From: Lineus longissimus
Taxonomy: Eukaryota; Nemertea; Pilidiophora; Heteronemertea; Lineidae
Direction: 5' to 3'
Length of the DNA: 64,000 nt
Assembly (NCBI RefSeq): GCF_910592395.1
Contig: NC_088311.1
Span: 9,986,501 to 10,050,500 of the forward strand
Shown: positions 20,801 through 32,770 of the stretch, piece after piece
Position numbering within the stretch: position 1 is the stretch's first letter
How the letters are laid out: each line of letters starts with the position of its first letter
The notes under the pieces: generated by a model
What the model saw: the letters and a program-made list of their open reading frames with translations, nothing else
Told to the model about the DNA's origin: nothing
Database searches by the model: none
Program-made: the position numbers and the translations under genes

Positions 20801-22948
20801 GGGTAAAAGGTTTTTTTGTGAATTTTCAGACATTTTCAGTCAAAAAAACTCATGAGTTCCTTTGAGTTGACTGTAACTGGATGAGACTATTTATCACAAG
20901 ATGTTTTGAACTTCTATACCGGAATTTTTTTTGTGAAGATTTGACTGAAAGATGACTTACATTAGGTCATAGAAGGCAGTTGTGGTGTTCGCTGTTCGTC
21001 ATTGTTCGCTCTGATGACTTCATTTGTAAGTCATGTATACCATCAGGGTGTTATGTACTGTATTATGCAAAATAAACTTTAAGCCGATATTTTAACGAGA
21101 TTTCTTTGTTGTAGGAGAGGCGCGTCCATAACATTGCCGCCATCCCCGAGGTAGTGTAAACCTCCTTATTTTCAACACGCCTAACATTTTCTACATGCTC
21201 TACAGGGTGGCCCAGAATTATTTTCCCTCGCACAATGGATACACAATAGAATTCTATTGTGCAAGGGAAAACAATTCTGGGCCACCCTGTAGTGTGTCTT
21301 TTAAATTTCCTTAAATCTATGGCAAGGCGTACAGTCTATTTGGTACTGGTATTCTTATTCTGTTTTTGGCTTTGCCCACCTTTGGTTGCACAGCTTTATA
21401 TATTCCACTTCTAAAAGTCTTACCGGTGTTTCGCACAGGATCTTTGTAGATGGGAGCATATAAGCTTACATTCAAAACATTCTCTGCTTGAAACAACAAC
21501 CCTTTACCGTCTCCTCCTCTTACTTTGGGGAAGAGAGCACAGCTGACTGTTTTTTTTCCTGTGGGAACATTGCTATATTGGGCACATTACACTTCTCACC
21601 CGTTTGACGATGATTCTTCTTCAGCGTTCGCTCTGCACTTGGAGTGTTGTTCTCAACAGAGTATTCCTCCTCCAATGCGGGATGAGCATTTTTTACGTGC
21701 CACTTCAGTTAGGCACCAGTTGGGTTGCTCGGCTCACTGACTTCAGTCAGAGGTAGAGTCCAAAGTAAACTGCTCATGTTTTTCACTTTGTGGGGACTTT
21801 GATTGCCCTGGTGTAGACACCAGATAAAAAGAACCACTGTTTTAGGTCTCATTTGAAGGAATGTGAAGAGCCAGAAATTCTCGTTCCTTGAAAGCCACGC
21901 CAGTTCATCCAAAAATATCAACTACTCCCTGGGCCGAATTTGGCCCCCGTGTGATAGCCAGTGCATGGAGTTATCACTAGGCTATGACCAGCCTCCTAAA
22001 AACATTTGATGATGAGGAACTGCATCTGAAAAGAAATCACTCTACCTCAGTGTTTCTCTTTAAACGTACCTTTTGTAATTAAAGGTACATTGAGTGGGCT
22101 GTTTATAAATCCAGTGTTGTCCCTGCCCTCCCTACAATCAACATATTAGGTGTGTTGTTATTGAATACAGTAATTATTTCTTACATTCACAATATTGATA
22201 AATCAATCCATTGGTTTTATATTTCATTAGGTATTTATCGATTCCATCTGGAAATTGACAATGAGGTGGAAGTATTTTAAATGCTCTAAAGGTCAGCTAG
22301 GTTTTCACCTGGAGAAATCATTAACTTTTGCATGTGACTTTTAACTCTATTTTAGAAAAAAATGGCAAAAAATCGAACATATTGAATGAATGTTTTGCCC
22401 ACGGCTTGGTTCTTATTGATCATAAATATCTTTACATTTAATTGATTAACGGTCATATTGACTCCATAAGGCCAACTCCGAAAATTTCAAATTGGCGTCC
22501 TGTTTCTTAAAGATGTGGTTTGGCTCATGCATATGTTCTGTCATATTTGTTTCTATCGTCCTTACCACCTCTTAGTACCTTGCACTATGTCATAGAAGCT
22601 TTGGCGATGTTGTTAACGGTATTCATAGAAATGGACAAAAAACTTGCTATGAATGGAAATTTGGGAGGTATCATGCAGCCAAAGGCTTGCCGAGAAGCAA
22701 GGACTCACAGCGGATTGCCAAGGTGAAGTGGAGTTTTTTTTTGGAGAGTCTGACCTATTTTCATGGATAAAGTAGGTCAAGCCAAATAAAATATGTCAAG
22801 GTCATCAAAAAAATCTTCATGTGGCCATGTTGGAAACCGTACTATTGTATACAGTGGAAATTCCTTTTAAAAATGGCTTTTGATAACTTGATTAAATTTC
22901 ACCAAATGGTTGCGAGGATAAGTAGATCACTTTACCCTTAAGAAATTG
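20801..22948. other. No gene recognised
   Basis: Apart from the palindromic MITE at 21203, only short frames without domain features. Confidence 0.5.
21203..21289. mobile_element. mariner-like palindromic MITE, 87 bp
   Basis: It begins CAGGGTGGCCCAGAATTATT and ends with its near reverse complement (ATTCTGGGCCACCCTG), with TA on both sides. The centre AATAGAATTCTATT is itself a palindrome, so almost the whole element folds as one hairpin. TA target site and a CAGGGTG terminus are typical of Tc1/mariner-type MITEs. Confidence 0.8.
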
Positions 22949-23075
22949 ATACCGAACTGGAGGTGTTGATTACTGAACTGGAGGTATTGGTTACTGAAGT
23001 GGAGGTATTGGTTACTGAACTGGAGGTATTGGTTACTGAACTGGAGGTATTGGTTACTGAACTGGAGGTATTGGA
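22949..23075. repeat. 21-bp minisatellite, about six units
   Basis: AACTGGAGGTATTGGTTACTG repeats about six times. The last unit runs into GGATGTTACAAAACACTGGG, part of an inverted repeat with 23145-23205. Confidence 0.9.
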
Positions 23076-23205
23076 TGTTACAAAACACTGGGTGGGCGGG
23101 GCTAAAATGTTGGCCAAAATCGAGGCAGCAGCATAGGTATGGGACGAAATGACAGCCCCACCCCTGTGGTGTTTTGGGAGACAAGTGATACCAAATGTGA
23201 AGTAT
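23055..23205. mobile_element. MITE with AACTGGAGGTATTGG ends
   Basis: ACTGGAGGTATTGGATGTTA and GGGGCTAAAATG on the left are approximately complementary to GACAGCCCCACCCCTGTGGT and GACAAGTGATACCAAATGTG on the right. Relatives lie at 25612-25705 (inverse) and 55355-55410 (direct), so this is a dispersed family. The left terminus has been expanded into the adjoining 21-bp array. Confidence 0.55.
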
Positions 23206-25000
23206 CAATTTCTATTCTAAAACACCTTACTTTTGATACATTTCAGGCATATTCCACCAAAAATCTGCGTTCGTCACTAATGGTTGTCTCAATAAAAACC
23301 TCTGTAGTCAGAACGAGGCTGTTACATGAATCCATTATGAAAATGCAACATTGTAACCAAGGTGTTTTAGAACGTTTTGGTATTGGTATCACTATACTAA
23401 CTTCTCCTCTACTACTTGCGACAAATGCATGATAAGCCTGTAGCTTGGTTGTGGGAGTCTTGTTAATTTCATTATATACAATATCAGTAACATTACCCCT
23501 TGGGCCTTATCGAAATAATGAGTTTACCACCAATCACTAGCTACCTCGACTAACAATATTTCTCGATCAGCTCTATCCTCAATACAGTCTGTATAATTGC
23601 AGATTTAAAAAAACGTGTCAGGTGATGGTCGGCTTGCAGTTATAGTGTGCAACGTGTATCAGAATATTGTCATTGTTGTCATTGGATATTTTTTATCTGG
23701 TGATTCGATTGTGTTATAGCTTAAAAGGTATAAAAATTGTTTTTTTGTAATTTGTAATTTTTATTGTAAACATTGGTATAAAAATTGTTGGCTTAATGTT
23801 TTGGCTTTGATTTTCAAAATGACCTGTCATTTTTTTCAGCGCTACGAGTGCCGTGGTCAAACCTTAAGCAAAAGCACTAAGATCTGTATTGACAAAGGGA
23901 TCATTATCTTAGTTTTAACATTTCACAATACCACTCCCAACCAATTTTACTTATTTGCGCCCAGTCTTTATAGTAAGCAGTATATTTATGATACTAAGAT
24001 TTTCAAGTTTTCTCTTGTTATCTTTTACATAAATCTTAATTGAATTCTTAGCAATTAGTACTAAATAAAGAACTTTAATGATTCAGGAGGCAGCAGTGCA
24101 CATTTTGACATTTTCGTACTGCGTGTAATTTCATGTTTTCCAATGACAGTTTGGGCAGCTGCCCCTCCTCGTCCTAGTCGATCCATCAATCCGATCCGGA
24201 AAATATGAACTTATAATGTCGACCATTCTTTTGATGTCAAATTCTAATGGGTTGTAGAGACTACAGATTTACAAGTTAAAATAGAAAATACTTGAAAGTT
24301 TAATTAGCGAACAGTCTGTGTCATATGACGACTGGAATTTCGCACTCGGTTCTGTTCACTGAGCATGTCATAACAACACTAACAAACTACAGTGTATTTC
24401 CATAGCTGAGCCACTCCATGCTATTCTCATCTACTGCGAAACCAGTGTAGAATGGATACCAGATAAATTATGGATGAAAAATATAGATTTTGGCAATGAT
24501 GGTATTGTTCATCTGTAGTGCGTCTCATAATATGTAGTATGCATCGCATAGAACTATTTAAGAGAGCGGGGATAATTCTCAGCAGTCACCTGGCCATGGT
24601 GGGCTTGGGCCTGCTGAGATTAATCGGGCGGTGATGAACTGGGCACATTAATAAATTGGTTGTTTATCCACGAGAATGAGAATGACATCTCGGCGATGGT
24701 ATCAGCCATGAATATATGCAGTGGGTTCTGTTTGTAGGAAGGGTTGATGTGCTGTGGTTTTTCACTAAGTTTATGCACATTGCTGATTGGCAAGACCAGT
24801 TGGCTAGATTTGTGGATATGAAGTTTTTCAGTTTGAAAAATAATTTAGAGGGAAATTTTAATGAAAACATCACAAAAGTGTGGCAAGATTGGTCATCTCT
24901 GATTCTATTAGTCTTAGCCTGCACATTTAGCAGGAAGAAAATCTCTTGTGTGCAGGTAAAACCGGTAATCGCTTATTTTGATATTGAACACATATACACT

Positions 25001-25110
25001 GTGATCACCAATTCTCGTTGCAGGCTGCCGCAATGACCATCGCAAACAAGCAATTTTTTTCTCATGCAATCATGATTGCTTGTCGCAGCAATTTGTAAAT
25101 CACGTGTTTG
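25001..25110. repeat. Dispersed repeat (GCAAACGAGCGAT), copy 2
   Basis: GTGATCACCAATTCTCGTTG, GCAATGACCATCGCAAAC and AAGCAAT correspond to the copy at 7446. A short stem (GCAATCATGATTGC) lies inside. Confidence 0.5.
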
Positions 25111-25611
25111 CGGGCCACTTTAAAGCTCTCTCCACTAAAAATAAATACTGTGTTTAAAAACAGTCAGTAATGATTACTGTTGTCCAAATGCAGTTACATT
25201 TGTATGTCCATCACGTTTCCTGCAAAATACTTTTAATTCAGCTAATTGAATTGGTCGCACTGTTGACGTCCTCTTGAAATGGTCAATAAGCTTTTTTCAC
25301 CGTTGTACCTATGTAAATTTCATGTTGGTTGAGTTTTGCAAGGTGGTGAAGAGCTTTTGAATGCAGCTGTATTGACGAGTTTGGAGACGTGATGTGGATA
25401 TTGGCAAAAATATTCAAGTTCGCCTTTATATTTTTCATATTGGACATCTGAAACACACTGCGTTGTGTTACTACATGTAACAACCACGCATACTAATTTT
25501 AAGCTCCTCAGAAGATTTCAGTTCAAATCACATTTTGATATTTGGTTTATTGTGCTAAAGAAAACAAAATGGTTCGTCACACTGTTCACTACTATAGTGC
25601 ATGGAGCCAAT

Positions 25612-25705
25612 TTATTGGAGGCACCTCGCGGGTCGGCCCAAATTTTTACTCCACCCTTGCAATGTTTGGTGAGACAACTAATACCACCAGTTCAGTATCG
25701 CTCCT
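25612..25705. repeat. Fragment of AACTGGAGGTATTGG element
   Basis: TTTGGTGAGACAACTAATAC and CACCAGTTCAGTATC are the complement of the end of the element at 23055; TTTACTCCACCCTTGCAATG precedes them. Confidence 0.5.
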
Positions 25706-26884
25706 TGTAAAAATTGCATCTTGACATACTTCAGCATATCAGTTGGCTTTTACTGCCTGGTTTTACACGTTCTGGCATTCGTCCTTTGCTAAAGGCTCAA
25801 GGAGTAGACAAACTAGCTCCATTAACTACCGGCATCTTTGCTCTTGTAATTCAATGAATCCTATTTGGCAAACTTGACTCGTCCAATTAACATGTTCATT
25901 AGTGGTACATCAGTGAGAATGCTATCCACAGTCTGTAGTAAATTGTGATTCTACTGTATGTTCCAAAGTGGTTTTGTCCTGTAGAAAGAACTCCATAACT
26001 GCCTGATAGTGGTCCAGCATCCCAGTCAGCGATGATTTTCAGTAGGATACGCTTTAAAATGAGGATGTAAAAACTCAGACATTATTGACTTTATTTCATA
26101 TATAACTGAAAAATATTACCATAGTTTAATCAACTGGCCAATATTTCGTGGCAGACAGTTCAGTAAATAATAGCAGAATATTGAATGCTTCAACAACTAG
26201 TCTGTGCACTTGGTGATAGTTAGCAGGGATTTACCCCAAGGTTTTCCAATGTGCTAACATACATTGTATACTTGCTCAGCCTGTCAGTGTGAACTGCGAT
26301 TGGTGGAAAAAAAATGACTGCAACCAAAACAGGAAAATCAATAGAAAAATGTACTTCTGCCTTCTACCGGTTAGTTATTGTGTATATGTGAACATACAAT
26401 TTGCTAGCTGTAGAATTTGACTCATGAAATATGAATTTTAGTTTGGCGTTGTTTCGTGCGGTGCCACAGATATAAAGGTATTTTAACAACAATAGAAGTT
26501 GGAAGTCAGATTTTCATCCCAGTGTTCCTCTATCTTTAAAAAAATGACTTGTATCATCAGAGCATAAACGGCTTCTTCCTTGTGATAAGCTTCCAGCTGT
26601 TTTGACATCCGGTGTCGCAAGTTTAAAAATATCTGCCTTGTTTCAGTGTCATCGCAGAGATTATTCGAATCAATAAAATGGTGGAAGTAAACTTACAAAG
26701 GAATTAATTGTGGCCCAGGAGAGTTGTAATTCTATCTTGCTAATTTGTTTCTGATTTTACGCCATGTATCTCTTAAACAGTGTTGTCAAATTTCCGATTT
26801 TAGGTGGATTTCAGACTTTTTTCTTTTACTAAATGCTAAATTCGATAGCAAGAATGAAAACATCTCTCTCTCAACTCTCTCTGT

Positions 26885-26945
26885 AGATCTTTGAATTTTC
26901 AAAATTGGGCCAAAAACAAGCATTTAGAGACATTTTTGTAGAAGT
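26885..26945. repeat. Low-copy dispersed repeat, copy 2
   Basis: TCTTTGAATTTTCAAAATTG followed by CATTTAGAGACATTTTTGTA matches the copy at 18880 with substitutions. Confidence 0.45.
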
Positions 26946-28312
26946 GTGTGCTCAAATAACAAGATTTTATAAGAAATTGGTTTTTGCCTTAGCTCCTTGG
27001 CATTACTTAAAGGATCAGAGCGCTTGTGCCTTTTTACTTCAGCATGCATAGGACATTTGTTCCTCTCCTGTTTCTTTAGTAAACTTCTTTCAATAGTTTT
27101 CAACGTTTTAACAATTTTCTTTGAAATCTTAGATGGTTGGAAAATGCATTATTCATTATTTTTAGCAACCACGAATGGCCCGGTGGGGAAAATGTCTCCC
27201 GCCGCCTAAGTGCACTTAGGTAAGACTACGTGGCTGTGATGTTTGTGGCAGTAGCGTTATTTCCATCCAAGCGGTTATGGCTGCCTAACCAAAACCGCTG
27301 CCATCCAAATGTCGTCCAACACTGTCTTAGCAGTAGCGAGAAAACCCACGACAGATCTCAGTTTGAGAGAGTGGGTTAAAGTATAGCCGTCACAGTGAAT
27401 CAAGGCTATTCTTAGGAAGCTGGGAGAATGTATTGAATATAGCGGGGAGGGCCACTCCGTTACTGAAACGGGTATTGATCGAGCTCAGTGGGTGAGCCAA
27501 GACGGAAATATTACATCTTAGCAAGATGATTCGCTGGAATCCATAAACGCAACTCAATAGAGAACATGAATGTGAGTTTCTACTGTTAATTACGCACTAG
27601 TATCGCATTTTAGGTTCGTCATTAATTAGGACATTGTTCATGCCATAATGATGATCCATAATGTGAGATTCGGTATCATTTCTCACTAAAATGCCAATCC
27701 CGCTTAATCACCCACCAATCATTAACTTCATAAGAATGTGTTTTTTTTGCGCCGCAGAATCAATACTTTCGTCCTGCGCCATTGTTGACAGGTCAAAGTG
27801 CCGATATCGAATTCACTCCGTGTTCTATTCGGTTACGATTCTATTGGCTTCCTTTGTGGTGCAGCGTAATTCTGTTTGTCGATGAAACCATAGTGTCTGA
27901 ATAAGATGTATCGAGACACAAATCGTATGTGAATGTCATATCGAGATTATTTTTCATCGAGTTTGAAGATACCGTTCCCACATATTTTCTGAATTACGCC
28001 CTTTAGGGTACGGTACGTAAAACCGCTGAATTTCACAGGTATTTTAGGCATCGTAGATTTTGCACTCACAGTATCCTAGATTCGTGAAAATGAAAAAGGA
28101 GATGAAAAAAAAATTGGTATGAAAAACTGAAAGCAATTAAGCAATCTGCCAAATTTTTTTCTTTTCGAAATGAGGTGTGAAAATTATGTAAGTGTAAGTA
28201 AACATACATGGTTGTGAAAGGTTAATGCATCAGTCTTATGATGATGCAAATGTATACAGGGGTCCTAGTTTGCTAAAATTAAACCTGGTTAAATTGCTCA
28301 ATACTGTAATCT

Positions 28313-28333
28313 CCCCCCCCCCCCCCCCCCCCC
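28313..28333. repeat. Poly-C tract, 21 bases
   Basis: An uninterrupted run of C. Similar runs occur at 2128-2145 (18) and 9545-9558 (14). Length is probably polymorphic and assembly-sensitive. Confidence 0.95.
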
Positions 28334-28689
28334 GTCGGAGTAGTCTACATGATTTGAATCCAATTTTTTTTCAAACGAAACCAATCTTAGCGTCGTATGT
28401 TCCTACGAAAAGGAAGTGTAGAATATCTGAAATCAATTCGTCTCCTGGGCATTGGATACATACACGTTTTAAATCAATACTTGGAAGCATCTTAGAAGCA
28501 GTTCTGTGATCATGGACAGGAACAATGGTGACGTGATTAGACAGACTATGGAATGGTCTTCTTGTCTGACGTATTTTTCACTGAATATTTATATAAGCTT
28601 ACTTTTTCCACCAGCATTTTTGTGTGAACACTCCTTACAAGAACATGACATTCCAAAATATAATGTTTAAGGCTAACTTCCCTCAAATA

Positions 28690-28855
28690 TGAAGAATTAA
28701 AAAAAGGAGCCAATTAAGACAATGTGTGCCTCAAATTACAGTGCATTATGTGCATACAAAGCCAAAGATTTAACATAAAGAGCCAAGATAACACACAGCT
28801 CAAATTACTGTACATTATGTGCATTAAGGTCGAAGAATTAAAACAATGAGCCAAG
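28690..28855. repeat. Tandem repeat, about 72-bp unit, 2.3 copies
   Basis: GAAGAATTAAAA, GAGCCAA and CTCAAATTACAGTGCATTAT, then GTGCAT, recur in order with divergence. Confidence 0.65.
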
Positions 28856-30469
28856 CTTATTTGATCTGCATTCTTTGAGGAGACAATTCCAGAAATTAGC
28901 ATTTTAGTCAAGAATGCTAAAAATCAATTAAAATTCTCAAGGATCTTTGCACAGCGTACTTGCTTCCTTTCGAGAGGATGTACACAAATCGTATTGGGAA
29001 TTGAGAAGATGTGTGCCATTTTATTTTAATGTACAGTCTTAGTAGAAAAATAATGTCTTCTTTTGAGTTGAAGTTTTCAAGGAGCTTGATAGTGACCAAT
29101 GGGTTTAAATACTCACCATAGCCAGTATAAATTATAGGGTATCTTATCATGGCCAGAAATGGTTGTGAAAAGTTTAACAACATTATCTGTTCCCTGTATA
29201 AATGGTTCGCAGAACTTTAGGTATTTCATTTCACTTTCAGAAGTGCACAACCATTCAAGTAGTCAGAAGTGACATCACTCATTATGAGCTAGCGCATCAC
29301 GTTTCATTCAGTGCTTTAATTTGCATGGTGAGCAGTCTAAAGGAACTTGCATCATTAAGAATGTGATATACCATTTCATATGCTTGTCAAGGCAGATGAT
29401 TGCTTGCAATCGGACCTTGATGAGGCAGCTGATGGCTAAGTGGGCCTTAATTAGCATGAATTAATGATCTATTGGCCATGAATCATTATAGTTTAATAAG
29501 TAACCAACTCTCCATGTCTTGTAGTGGTTGTTAAGGCAAGCATAGCTGCTTTTAATGACACTTGGCTGGTGGACTAGGTTAAAGAATTTCTCACTTTGGC
29601 AAACAAATTCTTGATCAAATTTTTGCCTTATTGCGAGGTACTTCGAATCCGCCCAGTGGTGTTGTAACTATGTGTATATTTACCATGCTGTAGCTGCCAA
29701 ATTGAAGCTGTAATTGTCATCTAGAATTATTGGCGAAACCCCTCTCAATTCCTTCTTTGTAATTTTGCTATTCTCATGCTGTGTTGACCACTAGCTAGAA
29801 ACTAAAAATATCCTCTGTATAAATTCACCACTTAGCTATAAGCTGCCTATCCGATTTTGCAGTGAAATGCTAAATCATGTAAATTACACGAGGCACCAGC
29901 CATAAACTTGGACATGGTTATCGCATTAAAGGGCTCTAAAGCATCACATTTAAGTTATGGCAATGACATTAATTCATTATACTAACTGTTTATACAACGA
30001 ACATGACCAGAGGCCCTAAAAGTCTTGAAAAAATTACATGGCCTAGGCCTAGCGAGGCCATTCGGAGGCAGTGGAGGTCAATTGAAGCCGGGACCGAACA
30101 ACATCATCAATAAAACGAGTTCCGGTCCCGAGCATGGAGAGTGTACAATAATTCATCTGACTTGATCTATCCACATCCTGGTTTATGACCTTCATCAATA
30201 ATGTATGGATAACTTCATGATTCTACTGCAAATGAATTAGAAGAGAGCTGTACATGAGATGGTTGCAAATTTTCTCTACGAATCTTTGTTAACTTTTACG
30301 CTATATTTGTTTGATATCGTAAGTAAAAACCAGATCAGATTTTTAAATTAGCTTTTCGCCCACATTATCAGAATTTGATCCGGTCTAAATGGACACGATG
30401 GAAAATTTGGATATTGATACAAAAAGATATTTGATGCCATCATAATTTTTACGTGGCTGTATATTGCAT

Positions 30470-31830
30470 GATTAAGTGCAGCTCCAGTCATTCTGTTCAA
30501 GTGAATCTGGGTTGTGCCGTAGTCGGGATGACTGATCCTGGCTGAATAATGGCGAAGTTGCCATTTGCAAGTCTGACCATTTATTTGAGTCAAAAGAGTT
30601 GAATATGGGTGCTCTGCTTTGAGCAAATTCAACCAAACATCAATTGCTTTATCCCTATTCTTGTGGATATTCAGAGTTAAAATCAATATTTTGGAGAAAA
30701 ATGTTCCAAGAATATCTCGAAGTTGCCGATGTTCTGTCAATTAATCTTTTTAGATCAAAAGATTGAAGATAAAGATATTCATGATCAAAAGTTTGAAAAT
30801 AAGGATATTCATATTCATATAAAAAGGCTTTTCCGTCAGAATGTGAGCAGGTCTGTTAGTCGTATGAGTCAGTGAGGCTCCAGTCATTCTGTCCAGGTGA
30901 GTCTGGGTTGTGCATCAGATTGGATGACTGATGCTAGTTGCATGATGATGACAATGCCATGGTTCAATAAACTATGGCAAGATGGACCATAGGTTTGCTT
31001 GAGTCACAAAAGATGAACAGTTGCCTGATTTGAGCAAACCTGTTCAAAAGTATCAACCAAGTGTTTATAGCTTTCTGCCTGTAGTCTTGGATATGCAGAG
31101 TTAAATTTGATTTCATAGGGAAAAAGTGCTCACTGAATGTCTTGACGTTGCCAACGATTTTACCGAATATTAATAGCTTTCTCCCTGGGCTGTTGGTTAC
31201 ACAGAGTTAAATTTGGTATTGTAGGGAAGAAGTGCTCCCTGAATATCTTGATGTTGCCAACATTTCAACCACATATCTACAACTTTCTCCCTGTACTGCT
31301 GGTTACAGAGTCAAAATTGATGCTTTAGAGAAAATGTGTTCCAAGAATATCTTAAGGTTGTCAACATTTCAACCAAATATCGATAGCTTCTGCCTGTGCT
31401 GTTGGTTACATGGAGTTCAAATTGATGTTTTAGAGAAAAGGTCTTTCTAGAATATCTTGAAGTTGCGATAGGTTTCTCCCTGCGCTGTTGGTTACACTGA
31501 TTCAAAATTGATATTTTAGAGAAAAATTGTTCCAAGAATATCTTGAAGTTGCCAATATCTTGTCAGTAAATCTTTTGAGAATGTTTGCTGATACAAAAAC
31601 ATATTTGATGCTGTCACAATATGACAGATTTGTAGTGATGTGATTCAGCATGTTCAGTGTAGCTTTTAGTCATTTTGTCCAGCCATGTCTGGGATGGGCC
31701 TCAGATGGAATGAGCGATGCTGGTTGCACTGATGGTGATGATGAACTGTGACTGTAAGATCTACCATTGGTTGAGTCACAGGTTGTACAGGCATCAACAT
31801 TTTCCAGATTCTGAGAAAATTGAACTGATG
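30470..31830. repeat. Complex tandem array (about 110-bp and larger units)
   Basis: A module with GCTCCAGTCATTCTGT, TGAATCTGGGTTGTG and GGATGACTGATGC occurs at about 30480, 30880 and 31660. Between the modules lie 110-bp units carrying TCAACCAAATATC, TGTTGGTTACA, AAAATTGATATTTTAGAGAA and TTCCAAGAATATCTTGAAGT. The densest run is 31180-31560. The 130-residue minus-strand frame at 30348-30740 and the frames at 31232-31535 are repeat-derived and match no family I know. Confidence 0.75.
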
Positions 31831-31978
31831 TCTTAAAAATAGAGTAACATCCCCTAATGGTTTTAGCTCCCTGCCAATATGTATTTTCTTGCTTATTTGG
31901 GTTATTTGTGAAAAGAAGAATCTTAGCCTTTTGTTACGAGTGTTCGACACAAGAGACGATAATGTCTGCATGTGTTAG

Positions 31979-32007
31979 GGTGTGGGGGGATGGGGATGGG
32001 GGGGTTG
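31979..32007 (+). other. G-rich tract, possible G-quadruplex
   Basis: GGGTGTGGGGGGATGGGG followed by ATGGGGGGG gives four or more G runs with short spacers. No gene is associated. Confidence 0.5.
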
Positions 32008-32402
32008 GAATAGGAGAACAAAAAAATATCCACCAACCCATTATTTTGGTCAATTTCCTTTTACCACAGAAGCTGTTCTTGTGATGGAGGTTGTATGGAG
32101 ATTTGGATGCGAGATAATCTGATGAATCGGTAATCATACTATTCCTTACTTCTTTCAGCAAGATCCTGAAATTAAATTGCCTTTAAAAAGTGAATACATC
32201 GCCTTTCTTATTGAGGATTCCATCATAACAAATCGAGATGATGTCATTAAGAATGATTACCTGCAGAATTTTTGCAAATTAACGCATCCTCTGATGGGTT
32301 TGGTCCATTTACAGCCCATGGAACTTGTGTGATTATCACATTGTGCGGTAGGAGCTACAGCATTTTATGAATCAGTGTCTTACCTTGCTTCATTATGAAA
32401 AA

Positions 32403-32770
32403 TCCTTGTCCATATCTTTGGCAGTCTTGGACATGTTGGCCCCAAGCTTGAAGACATGTTCTAACCAAATTTGGGAAGAAATGAAACGTTTATTTGGTAG
32501 GTGCTCCAAGGGAAATTCATTAGCCATTATGTGTAAAACTAATCATGTCAGAGATTCATTTGGTGTTGTGCAAAGAAGCCTTGTTCATAAACACTCCAGT
32601 GACATGGCCTCTGGTTTGAAGACATATATTCTAACCAAATTTGGGAGGAAGGAAAAGGTTTATTCTGTTGTTGCTGTGGGAACTTGCTTCAAGGGAAACT
32701 CATAAGCCATTGTGTATATAAAATTGGGATGATGTCAGCACTTTGTATTGGTATTTGAAGCATGTTTTAT
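32403..32770. repeat. Diverged tandem duplication, about 185-bp unit
   Basis: TTGAAGACATGTTCTAACCA with AAATTTGGGA, then CAAGGGAAATTCATTAGCC, occurs twice, the second time as TTGAAGACATATATTCTAAC with CAAGGGAAACTCATAAGCC. Confidence 0.75.

Larger units (their letters stand above)
23206..30469. other. No gene recognised
   Basis: Holds only the small dispersed repeats and the poly-C tract listed separately. Otherwise AT-rich unique sequence. Confidence 0.5.

Noticed and set aside
30348-30740. 130-residue minus-strand frame
   Set aside because: Lies in the complex tandem array and has no recognisable domain.
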